DNA of 64,000 bases from Lingula anatina. Its lineage: Eukaryota; Brachiopoda; Lingulata; Lingulida; Lingulidae. The translations under genes were made by a program, and so were the position numbers. Below, one piece after another: positions 25,181 through 35,934 of this stretch; position 1 is the first letter of the stretch; each line of letters opens with the position of its first letter. The stretch spans positions 348,577 to 412,576 of the forward strand of contig NW_019774358.1 of NCBI RefSeq assembly GCF_001039355.2, given 5' to 3'. The notes below the pieces were generated by a model. The model ran no database searches. It saw only the letters and a program-made list of their open reading frames with translations, and was not told the origin of the DNA.

Positions 25181-26587
25181 TCTTTTTTCTATTTTAAATT
25201 TTAATTTTTTAGCTTTTCATATATTACCATATCTATAAATATTTATTACCATCTCTTCATTATTACCAGGGTGAAAGACATATATAGTGCATGCATGCAG
25301 TCGCACAAGTAATTCACATAATAAAATCACGTAATAAAACCGTTAGAATATACATTATAAAATGATTCTAAAAAGAACAAATAAGATAATTAATTGTATT
25401 TATGGAGGGAGTGATTACTAGGGGTAGTAACAATTAAATACATAAACATTATATTGATAGGGAATAGTCTTTGGTGGCTGAATCTGCACATTTCGACCTT
25501 TAGGTAGCTGACCAAGGCTCGGTGACAACAGTTGCCCGGGGCACTGACATGTCTTAGCCGCTGCGTATCTAGGTATACACAAGTATTTGGTATGATCAAT
25601 GTGTTTGGTAACTATTTCTATCGAGCTGCATCAGTAAGAATCCATTTATGCAGCATTTTAGCTGCAGCAATATTTACCCGCATCGTTCTCTATTGCAGTA
25701 GTAGCAGCTACACTGGAAGATTACTATGTTATTCCATTTTTATCTGTGCACCCTCCAACATCCCCTGGCTATCACCCGCTTTCTTACTTTTTTTTTTTAC
25801 AGAACACAAGGGAAAAAAATGTCGGTTTAATACTTATGTCTGACGGAACTTTGTCTTGTTTAGCCCTTGCAAACGCGAGAAATGCAGTAGCCCGTTTTGG
25901 TAAAGAGTGGTATCTGTAGACCGGGTCGTTGGCGTCCGCAGCTGATACGGTCATGTAATCTGCGAACTAAGTACAGTATGTCACAGATATGTCCAGCCTG
26001 GAGCTGACGTCATCTACTGCAGACGAGACAAAGAAACAGAGTGACTGACGCGGAGTTTGAAGTTTGAACTAAGAATGTAATCAGTACCGCAACACATGCA
26101 CCTTTCTGGTTTAAAAACTGATTTTTGGTGTAGCCATTGCGCAGTCATTTTAGTGTCATCAGGTATACAGTGTAGCTGTCAAACTTTGCACACGTCAGTT
26201 GTGTTTATATCTTCAGGAGCAAATGTTTTGTTGAAAAAAAAAACATCTGGTATATATATTTTCTTTTTAAAACTGTATTATTAATCTGTCAAGTTACGTC
26301 TCAAATACAGTAAATGATATTAAATAAAGCAAAAGTGCATGTGCTTTACGTTTGACTTTGGACTTATGACATCGTACTGAAGACTCATTGCAGATCAGTT
26401 CCTGTGATTGGCGGATACTCAATATTGCTGCTATTAGTCTGGGGCAGTGTAAAGCTACCCCATGAAAAGGTAAGCATAGTGAGCAAACTAGCTTTATAGT
26501 GCCCTTACACTCAGGGCATGGTTTTGTTATTTACAGCGTAATTGATTATCTGCTTGTGATTCCCAACGTGCCATTTTCAAATTTCCG
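24797..26587. repeat. allelic duplication, copy 1 (about 1.8 kb, L1-free)
   Basis: Near-identical to 27545-29366. It holds an ATTT microsatellite near 25141-25180 and several short open frames that break at indels between the copies. It includes a CRE-like TGACGTCA near 26004. At the end it carries a single TTCAAATTTCCG (26576-26587), the empty site of the L1/Tx1 insertion seen in copy 2. Confidence 0.95.
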
Positions 26588-26779
26588 GGATTGTTAAAGG
26601 GGCTCTTTCCGATATGAGGGAAAATAAAACATATCCCAAACTTTTTCTTATATATGAAGGTCACGATCTAAACCAAAATTCGCCTTTGAGGTTGACGGCA
26701 ATCAAAATAATTAATTATTTCACATTCGAGTCTGTATTGGAGAACGTCCTCTCCCCAAAAAAGGGAAGACGACTACCGC

Positions 26780-26861
26780 AAGGTTTTAGCCAATCAGAGT
26801 GCGTTGCCTAAAATAGCTCTCGTACACTAGGAGAAACAAATATGGCGCGGTGGAGTTCGAA
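26780..26861 (+). promoter_or_regulatory. putative promoter and first exon of a plus-strand gene
   Basis: A CCAAT box in good context (AGCCAATCAGAGTGCG, 26788-26803) lies about 40 bases before AAATATGGCGCGG, an ATGGCG-type initiator context. The ATG at 26842-26844 opens seven codons up to a consensus GTAAGT donor at 26862. This is the arrangement of a CpG-type housekeeping promoter and a short first exon. No upstream or downstream homologue was recognised. Joined directly to the next candidate exon the reading meets a stop, so either this exon is non-coding or an intermediate exon is missing. Confidence 0.35.
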
Positions 26862-27411
26862 GTAAGTCGTTTACAGATGCACGTTAGTAAAAACTCTCTC
26901 CCTTCATTGTTCGTGAACAGGTTTGTGCACTTAAACATTTAAAGAATTCATTTAACTTCTCGTCGGTTAAAATAGTCCAAAAATCAACGAATGGCTTGGA
27001 AATATTTACGACGGAGTGTAGCCTATTATGTCAACAGTGCTTGATGCCGTAATTCTCAATGCCGATTCACCGAATGAGTAACTTGTACCAGGAAATATAC
27101 CGGTGACATGATTAGAGACAGTGATATTTTTCGGGTCAACTGAACCAGCCCTTTTCGGTTGGATATTTATGGACGACTGTTACTTTTTTTGTTGTTTGCT
27201 ATGCTTTCTGTGCCGCAATTTTGACATCGCGATTTGCACGCACAGCGTAGCACTGACTACAAATGCGTTCCCGACGATTTTGATACTTACTGGCAGTAGT
27301 GGTGAGCATCGTGCAGATGTCAAAATCGTCAATAGGAGTGCCTGAATTTTGTGCTACGCACACACGTATCTTATCTTGCTTTTCTAGTCGATCTGTTTTT
27401 ATACTTTTCAG

Positions 27412-27486
27412 ATCGAGAGTAGGCCTATTGTTGATGAGGCAAGCAGTCAGAGCAGTCCAGAACTAGAGGGTAAAGAGCTCCCTGAG
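27412..27486 (+). CDS. candidate 75-bp exon, unidentified gene
   Basis: Flanked by a good acceptor (TTTTTATACTTTTCAG) and a consensus-like donor (GTAAAG). The phase-0 frame is open for 25 codons and acidic/serine-rich (IVDEASSQSSPELEGKELPE at its end), as in a disordered region. It lies 550 bases after the candidate promoter and just before the n at 27544, where the contig ends, so any following exons are lost from this haplotype. No family recognised. Confidence 0.35.
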
Positions 27487-27543
27487 GTAAAGTTTTCTGT
27501 TATTTTTAAATAATACAGGCCTTTTAGTTAATCTGGCATATTC

Positions 27544-27544
27544 N
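27544..27544. other. assembly joint (single n)
   Basis: Sequence to the right restarts with a near-identical copy of sequence beginning at 24797. Confidence 0.95.
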
Positions 27545-27887
27545 ATCGATTTACTATTGCATGCAGCAAAATTAAAATCCACACTTACCAAGAAGAATCT
27601 TGCTCTACTTGGGTTACTTGAATAACTGTGTATTCTTCTATAGATTGTCTTTACGCTATCTGTCTTCTTAGATGGCTAATGAACCCACGGCAACTTGCGA
27701 ATAAGTGAGCAGCGATAAAATATATGTATATATAAATATGTTAATATAACAGTGATTGGCAACCAGCTTATTCATCACGTGACACTGCCAAAGATATTTT
27801 TAGATTAATTTATTTGCTCCCGACGCTGTATAGCCAAAGCTGTGTGCTAGATATTTATGATGGCTTCAGATACAAAGGTCGTTAGCT

Positions 27888-27939
<52 letters not shown>

Positions 27940-29366
27940 TCTTTTTCTATTTCAAATTTTAATTTTTTAGCTATTCATATATTACCATATCTATAAACAT
28001 TTATTACCATCTCTTCATTATTACCAGGGTGAAAGACATATATAGTGCATGCATGCAGTCGCACAAGTAATTCACATAATAAAATCACGTAATAAAACCG
28101 TTAGAATATACATTATAAAATGATTCTAAAAAGAACAAATAAGATAATTAATTGTATTTATGGAGGGAGTGATTACTAGGGGTAGTAACAATTAAATACA
28201 TAAACATTATATTGATAGGGAATAGTCTTTGGAGGCTGAATCTGCACATTTCGACCTTTAGGTAGCTGACCAAGGCTCGGTGACAACAGTTGCCCGGGGC
28301 ACTGACATGTCTTAGCCGCTGCGTATCTAGGTATACACAAGTATTTGGTATGATTAATGTGTTTGATAACTATTTCTATCGAGCTACATCAGTAAGAATC
28401 CATTTATGCAGCATTTTAGCTGCAGCAATATTTACCCGCATCGTTCTCTATTGCAGTAGTAGCAGCTACACTGGAAGATCACTATGTTATTTCATTTTTA
28501 TCCAACATTTTTATCCAACATCCCCTGGCTATCACCCGAATTCTTACTTTTTTTTACACAACATAAGGGAAAAAAATGTCGGTTGAATACTTATGTCTGA
28601 CGGAACTTTGTCTTGTTTAGCCCTTGCAAACGCGAGAAATGCAGTAGCCCGTTTTGGTAAAGAGTGGTATCCGTAGACCGGGTCGTTGGCGTCCGCAGCT
28701 GATACGGTCTATAATCTGCGAACTAAGTACAGTATGTCACAGATATGTCCAGCCTGGAGCTGCTGTCTGTCCCGCCTGGAGCTGACGTCATCTATTGCAG
28801 ACGAGACAAAGAAACAGAGTGACTGACGCGGAGTTTGAAGTTTGAACTAAGAATGTAATCAGTACCGCAACACATGCACCTTTCTGGTTTAAAAACTGAT
28901 TTTTGGTGTAGCCATTGCGCAGTCATTTTAGTGTCATCAGGTATACAGTGTAGCTGTCAAACTTTGAACACGTCAGTTGTGTTTATATCTCCAGGAGCAA
29001 ATGTTTTGTTGAAAAAAAAAAAACATCTGGTATATATATTTTCTTTTAAAACTGTATTATTAATCTGTCAAGTTACGTCTCAAATACAGTAAATGATATT
29101 AAATAAAGCAAAAGTGCATGTGCTTTACGTTTGACTTTGGACTTATGACATCGTACTGAAGACTCATTGCAGATCAGTTCCTGTGATTGGCGGATACTCA
29201 ATATTGCTGCAATTAGTCTGGGGCAGTGTAAAGCTACCCCATGAAAAGGTAAGCATAGTGAGCAAACTAGCTTTATAGTGCCCTGACACTCAGGGCATGG
29301 TTTTGTTACTTACAGCGTAATTGATTATCTGCTTGTGATTCCCAACGTGTCATTTTCAAATTTCCG
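27545..29366. repeat. allelic duplication, copy 2 (about 1.8 kb)
   Basis: Near-identical to 24797-26587. It differs in the length of the ATTT microsatellite (about 27890-27940), by a duplicated CCAGCCTGGAGCTG-type segment near 28750-28785, and by small indels. It ends in TTCAAATTTCCG, after which the L1/Tx1 insertion starts. Confidence 0.95.
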
Positions 29367-29935
29367 ACAAGTATTACAATTAACAGCATCTGATATAATT
29401 CTAGGAATTCCAAATTTGAAATGCAATGCGCTCAACAGTTTGCTGATCATAACAAAATTAATTATATATAAATTTAAAATGAAAAACATTACCCCTAACA
29501 TAGAAAATATTAAAATAGAATGGAGACAGGCCTACATCGCAGAGAGAAATATAAGTCTGAGAAACATGACAATAGATAAATTTAATGAAAAATGGAAAAA
29601 GGTGCAGCCTCTCTTCGTGGACTGATATCTTCTATCTACGTATGTTCCCCTGCCGATATTTGATAGTAAAACACATATTTGTTTTTATCTGTATTAGATC
29701 ATATTATTTATTAAGTATTATTAAGTATTTTACTATTAGGTTATCAATATATCGTTGTTGACACATATTTTAAATGACACAGTACCTATATATATATTGC
29801 AAATGACTGAGTGTCTCTTTGTGAGTGAGTGAGTGAGTGAGAGAGTGAGTGTGATTTTTATTTAGTTATTTATCAATTTTGTATTTTTTGTTGAGATCTG
29901 TACTTTTTGGAGATATGCAATTAAAAAAAAAAAAA
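29367..29935 (+). mobile_element. 5'-truncated L1/Tx1-like LINE insertion with 12-bp target-site duplication
   Basis: The insertion carries the last about 85 codons of ORF2 (ending near 29625), a 3' UTR with a GTGA microsatellite (29821-29850), and a poly-A tail. It closely matches the complement of about 42240-42790, the 3' end of the larger element on the other strand. It is bounded by TTCAAATTTCCG at 29355-29366 and 29936-29947. The allelic sequence at 26576-26587 has a single copy, so this is a clean target-primed insertion. Confidence 0.93.
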
Positions 29936-29947
29936 TTCAAATTTCCG

Positions 29948-30204
29948 GGATTGTTAAGTCATGTTGAGTACAAACAAATTGACATGTTGATGTGTTTTTG
30001 AGTGCAAAGACAGCGAACTTTTATTATAGCAATGAGTTTTGTCAGTGCTAGGTTTACAAGTTAGTTTATACCTTATGTCATTTGCTGCATACTTTTGTAT
30101 CTAAAGCAACATTGTTTTTTATGTGTTATGTCCGAATGAATCACCCTTCTGCGATTTCTATTCCATGGCGGCCTACATAAATATTTCCTCGTTTTCTTCC
30201 TGGA
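29948..30204. other. no gene seen
   Basis: Short unique stretch between the LINE insertion and the gypsy fragment. After GGATTGTTAA it no longer matches the other allele at 26588. Confidence 0.5.
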
Positions 30205-31323
30205 ATCGCACATCGAATAATACCTCTTACTGAAGCTACCAAGGGCAGAACCAAGACTTTGCAGTGGACCCCTGAATGCCAATTAGCATTTCAGGATGCT
30301 AAAATTGCTCTTGCTTCTGCAACTATGCTTCATCACCCTGAACCACAGGCAGCAACCAAGATATCAGTGGACGCTTCTGACACCGCAATAGGAGCAGAAC
30401 TTTCTCAGTTTCAATCAGGGATGTGGACACCTATTGCTTTCTTTTCTAGAAAACTCACACCTACCCAGAAACGATACTCCACTTTTGACCGTGAGCTTTT
30501 GGCAATTTACAGTACCATCCGCCATTTCAGATATTTTTTGGAGGGAAGACCATTCACCATTTTCACTGATCATAAACCTCTCACTTTTGCGTTCAAGAGT
30601 ACATCTGACAGATCACCACGTCAAGAGACACAATTATCATTTATTGCTGAATTTACAACTGATATACGACATATCAGTGGAACTGATAACATTGTCCCAG
30701 ACACTCTGTCCAGAGCCCCAGTGGGAACTGATGAGCCACTTATTGCCTCCAAAGCTACAATGCCGACAATTGACCTTACACAGTTAGCAGCATCACAAAA
30801 GACTGACACTAAGATGGTTGAACTGTGTGCCAATCCAGGATCTTTAAAGTTAAAGGAAGTCAACTTTGGTGAGGTTAAACTTCTCTGTGATACAACCAGT
30901 CGACCTCGGCCAGTAGTTCCACCTTCAATGACAAAGATCGTTTATGAGGCAATACACAATCTTTGTCATCCTGGAACAAAACCAACAATCCGTGCCATTT
31001 CAAGTCGTTATATCTGGCCTGGACTCAAAAAAGACATTCGTAATTGGGTCAAATCTTGTCATGCCTGTCAAACAAGTAAAATTGGACGTCACACTAGAGC
31101 ACCGTTAACCACCTTTGATCCACCAGATAGACGATTTGGTGATATTCATGTTGATTTGGTTGGACCTCTTCCTCCTTCAGAAAATAACAAATATCTTCTG
31201 ACAATTGTTGACAGGTTTACAAGGTGGCCAGAAGCTGTACCTTTACCGAATGCAGAAGCAGTTACTTGTGCCAAAGCTCTTTTATGCTCATGGATATCGA
31301 GGTTTGGTGTTCCAGACGTGTTC
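30205..31323 (+). mobile_element. Ty3/gypsy retrotransposon fragment: RNase H, zinc-binding and partial integrase
   Basis: One long frame (30259-31332) begins in the tether/RNase H region ([15 protein letters not shown]). It continues through RNase H ([16 protein letters not shown], then [20 protein letters not shown] and [11 protein letters not shown]) and the HHCC integrase zinc-binding domain ([12 protein letters not shown]). It ends in the integrase core after the first catalytic Asp region ([14 protein letters not shown]) and FGVPD. The protease and most of the RT domain before it, and the rest of integrase after it, are absent, and no LTRs were found. The frame is open for 357 codons, so the loss is mainly by truncation. 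It lies just beyond the 3' end of the TSP1-containing gene, on the opposite strand. Confidence 0.93.
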
Positions 31324-31535
31324 AGTCAGTAATTGAGAGACCACCTCAGACAGGAAAATATGAATCACTAAAGCATGCACTGTTAGAAGCCTATGAAGCA
31401 ACACAATACTAAAAGGATACAGCATTACTTAATATAAATGGTCTAGGAGACAAACGACCTACGGAACTATTGATGCATATGAGCTCTTTAAATGCAGATT
31501 GGTTAGAAACGACACAAGTCATCAAATGATAGTAC
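31324..31535 (+). mobile_element. Ty3/gypsy gag-like fragment joined downstream of the integrase fragment
   Basis: In a different frame from the integrase, the sequence reads as gypsy gag: PPQTGKYESLKHALLEAYEA, one internal stop, then a GDKRPTELLMHMSSLNADW segment, matching the usual gag pattern of a short helix pair and a G(D)xxPxxLLxxM motif. In an intact element gag precedes pol, so the order here is permuted. The fragment ends near 31535 without an obvious boundary. Confidence 0.7.
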
Positions 31536-32223
31536 AGGGTCGTGCCGAGCACCGATCCAAGAGAAGGGGGAAATTAGTTACTTTATAAACTGATAACAGT
31601 ATCGGGAAATTATGTGTTAACCAAACATATAGTTAGCAATAATACATGGAAAACAACCGAAGAGAAGCATTTGCGACAGTTTTATTTGCATGACGTAGAA
31701 TGACTTGTTTACAAGACAGCTAACCACTCCCTTATCACACCAAATGAGTACATACGAATATTAAGATATGTAATTGTAATCTGAATATTTAATAAGATAG
31801 ATCAATTAAGTAAAATATTAAATAACAGAAATGGTGCACAACGAGGTGCCTTTGGAATCTAGCAGGCTTACTTGTCATTAAATCAATTAACCAACCCCCT
31901 TGCATTATTAGAATTTAAAAAGTGATTTAAGGCATACTGCATCGAAATCAAGCTTTCCTAGCAAACTAAATGTTTCCCTTTAATATAAAATATTAAAACA
32001 TAATAAATACATATAATTATAATATTTTTTCACCCCACTAGAATATTATATAAAGGAAACTGAAATGAGTACATAATGACCTTCAATACAAGTAAGATAA
32101 ATTTAAGTTTTAAATTAATTTGAGAAGTGAATGATGTTCTATGAAATAAGTAAATAAGCAAGCTGCGACAGTTTTTTTCAATCTGCTAACTAATATTCAG
32201 TGGGAATAATATACAACTGCATA
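31536..32223. other. no gene seen; AT-rich, includes probable 3' UTR of the minus-strand gene
   Basis: Low-complexity AT-rich DNA. The right part follows the stop codon at 32224 of the minus-strand gene and presumably holds its 3' UTR. No convincing AATAAA in the right place was found. Confidence 0.45.
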
Positions 32224-32292
32224 TTAAAACGCAGTCGAAAAATCTCTCCATAACTCCGCTTTGTCCAGCATTTTTGAAGTCCTGGCGTTTCT
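32224..32292 (-). CDS. TSP1-gene last coding exon
   Basis: After the acceptor TTTATATTTACAG a phase-0 frame of 22 codons (ends LWRDFSTAF) reaches TAA at 32224-32226. It is short and charged, with no membrane anchor. If another acceptor is used the C-terminus would differ. Confidence 0.65.
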   Translation of the reverse strand, partial: RNARTSKMLDKAELWRDFSTAF

Positions 32293-34654
32293 CTGTAAAT
32301 ATAAAGCATAACGTTTGATAAATACTTAAGCTTGGATTCCAAATACAATTCATGTATAGCATAAAAAGAGACGAACGATTCCAAGATATAAGATATAAGA
32401 ATTTTTTTGTAAAAATGCAAATTTATGAAGTACTAGATTCAAGAAGTGTTGATCGAAGTTCACAATCATTAGTTAAACTGACCATTTTGCTTCTTACAGT
32501 AAACCTCTATTTCCATAAACACTTACCATTTAATACAATTCATCGCAACACATGTAGTTTATCATTACTTGGCAGGGGCAGCCGGAAGGGGCAGGGATTG
32601 TCACGTGACAAACCGGACGTGATTGGTCGGTACATACGTCGGTCACGGCAGCCTGCACTGCAGCAACATAGGTCTCATCTGGAATGTTTCCATTAGAAAA
32701 ACATAAATAAAACAATATCTTCCGCATGGTCCTTTTTTAGGGTAAGGAATGCATTGTGGATATGTATCTTAAAATGCAAAAATAATTATGATGAAATAAA
32801 ATTTAATAACATGTCAAAAATATACGTTATTTAAAAAACTATATAATATGATGAGTACCTACGTAGGATTCATGTTGGTTTTTATATGCAATGTAATGAA
32901 AAAAGATATCCATGTATTTTGAGTCTTTATTTCCAAAGTTATGACAATTTGATGTTTCAATCGAAGTCCATGTTGGGCGCTTTATTAGTGTCTCTATAAT
33001 TACCAAACAGCAAATAAATATTTCCAACATAACTTCATACTTTGATTCTACTGTTATGCTTAAAATTATTGTGTCCAGAATCTATTAAGTCACTTCTATT
33101 CCCTTAAAAATGTTGTTCGTTCAGTCTATTTATTGTTTTGATTGATATATTATTCTTGTCTTCTTTTAATCGGGATATCAATAATGATCCTTGTGACACC
33201 CTCTTTTTAGTTTTTATGTATTTTGGATTTGGGCAGCTTCCTGATATTTAAGCAGAAATCCAAGTAGTACGTGCACATCAAAATAGTGATTTTTATCATT
33301 TTTATTAGTTTATTCATTTTGTTTTCAATGTGAGATTTGGTTTAAATTTAGATAAAAGAGGCATTTTGCCATTGATTCCACTATATATTGCTGATTCCAT
33401 TTCATATGGTTTCAGTTTTAAAGAGAGAGAAAGAGAGGTTTCTTAGCTCGTGCAGTGGACGTACTTTGGCGGAGGTCTGCCCTCTGAGTGCTAGCAAGTA
33501 AGGAACTAAACCAATCCTAATATAATATTTTCATTTTGCTTCAAGTCTGTATACAGTACTTTTTTATTTTATACCATAATAGGAAATCCATTATATAGGA
33601 AAAAAGTATCGGCTTACCATAGTTTTGGATACTTTCAATCAGCACAATCCCACATCTAAAGGTGACATACTTGTCATTTGTGTTAGCTCCCTGGAAATTC
33701 ACGCTAATATTATGAAGCCTATTTCCTAGAAATAACAATGAAAGTCACATTGTGAATACAAGTTGTTTTGAAAAAAAAAGGATCATCTTAAAATCATGCC
33801 ACATGTTCGGTTTTAATATAGAACATGCCAGCACATTCAGCTTTACACCTTATATAGCAAAAAGAAATTATGATATGTAAAGCTAGATTTAAGTAATACG
33901 CTTGTTTGTATCAATCCTGTAATTGAGTTAAATACTTGCCAACTTTACTGCCAACGGTAAAAACAGAAAAAAAAATACGGGGATGTGAATCTTCTTTGTG
34001 AATCTTCTATGTGCCGTTATCAGACAAAAACTATTTTGTCATGTTATATCCGAAGGTTACAATAAGATACTAACCTCTGTCGTGTTGGAATGAACCCGGT
34101 GATCCTCCATTTGTTGTACAACACGGCTTTTGGGTGCAGTTTTCATATTCTTCCGGAAGTTGACCACAGTCATCACCACGGCAATCTGGGACGGGGTATA
34201 TACACTCCTTGGTACGTGACCGAGTCACTGTTCCTGGCAGTCCACAGGTAGCAGAACAAGAAGACCACGGTAACCAATCACTCAGATAACCATCCACTGG
34301 AATATAAATATTAAAATGTCATCGTCGCCCTCAAAGGGGATATAATGTTTGTTCGAAACATAACGCAAATTTTTTTGGACGAACCTTGATGATATTTGCA
34401 GGATAGACCACATATGGACCAAAGAACAAATGAGTAGATTCTTTTGGGGGTGATATGGATAAAAACCAAAACGGGCCCTGCGTCGAAACTTCACATGTTG
34501 TAATATTCACACCTTAATATATATGAATTGTTTACGTCATGCACATTGTTGGGATGTTACAACCTGATCTCTTGCAGCACACGTTGCCTGACATGACTAT
34601 ATTGAAGTGTGCGCTCTTGTGGGGTACATGGTTTAGGCTATGTCTATAAAGCAT

Positions 34655-34708
<54 letters not shown>

Positions 34709-35891
34709 TATATATTTACCTGGGCAACAGGGGCCACTACAAGACTGAGTCTCGGTTTTGGCACCTACACAGTCGGCGCCACCGTAGGCGGGTTCAGGGC
34801 ACCTGCAATCCTCAGAACGTGTCTGTGTACCATTTTCACACGTTACCGAGCAAGCACTCCAATTGCTGTACGGGCACAATCCGCCGTCAACTGAAGAGTC
34901 TGTGAACGTATAATTCTATATTTTATTCCACTTTTGAAGGGACAACATTGTAAGCAATACTTGCATATTAAACAGTTAGATAAAACATTAATTTTGTCAA
35001 GCAAACTAAGTGTAAGAGATCAATGTGTAATTAATAAGATGTCTAGCGATTCAATGTTATATCCAACACATGGCTGTCGATTGGTCGCGTCTTGACCGGG
35101 GCTACCGCTTGGTGGATGATGTGGTAATGGACGAGTATGAAAGAAGCACATGGCGAGTGAAACCCACGACACCCGGTCATTTAAGTGTTTAATTCTAAAT
35201 GCAAGTCCATTTAAATGACAAAATGAATATGTTACTAACTGAAATACAGATTATAAAGAGTAAGAGACAAAGTCCATCACTTAAGCAAATTTTAACCAAA
35301 GCAAAATTTGAAAACAATTCCAAATGTGGAAACCTCAACAATAAATACGAGTACAGAAATATGAGGCGTCCACTAATTAAAGAGGGGAGCCACCTAACAT
35401 TTAAAAAGGGACTTACATTTAGAATTAAACACCCATTCACCTGCACTAGCTCAAATTTAATTTATGTATTGACTTGCAGTGGATGCGGTGAGAACTATAT
35501 AGGGTAAACCGGAGACACCCTCCGACACAGAATGACCGTTCACAGACAACAAATAAAACAACCTAAATATCAATGCACGTCTGTGAGTTGGCACATTAGG
35601 GAATGCTCTATGAACAATTAAACAAAGACACGGCATTCCCATTTTTTAATTCACCAGGGATACAACCCAAACAGAAAGGGAACTTAAAGAAAAAATCCTT
35701 TATTAATAAGTAAACAGGTAGTAGCAGATCCTAAAGCATTGGTCAAAGCAACAATCAAATATCCATTGTCAGAGACACCACATTGAGTCTTTATGACATA
35801 TCATTTATCAACCAAAATAAACAAACCCCCTGAAGATACGATGAAATCGGTCGGGGTAATATAACTGCTGTTTTTTTTTTATTTCTTTTTG

Positions 35892-35934
<43 letters not shown>

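Noticed and set aside
25532-25843. 103-codon plus-strand frame, with a counterpart at 28290-28586
   Set aside because: The two allelic copies lose the shared frame at an indel near the 3' end; there is no domain and no splice context. Chance open frame.
33437-33490. GTACTTTGGCGGAGGTCTGC motif, resembling a motif I associate with dispersed repeats
   Set aside because: Too short to assign to an element, and it lies in an intron without further structure.
34609-34905. Plus-strand frames rich in Arg-Glu repeats
   Set aside because: Translation of the GA microsatellite and the antisense of TSP1 exon 34720-34890.
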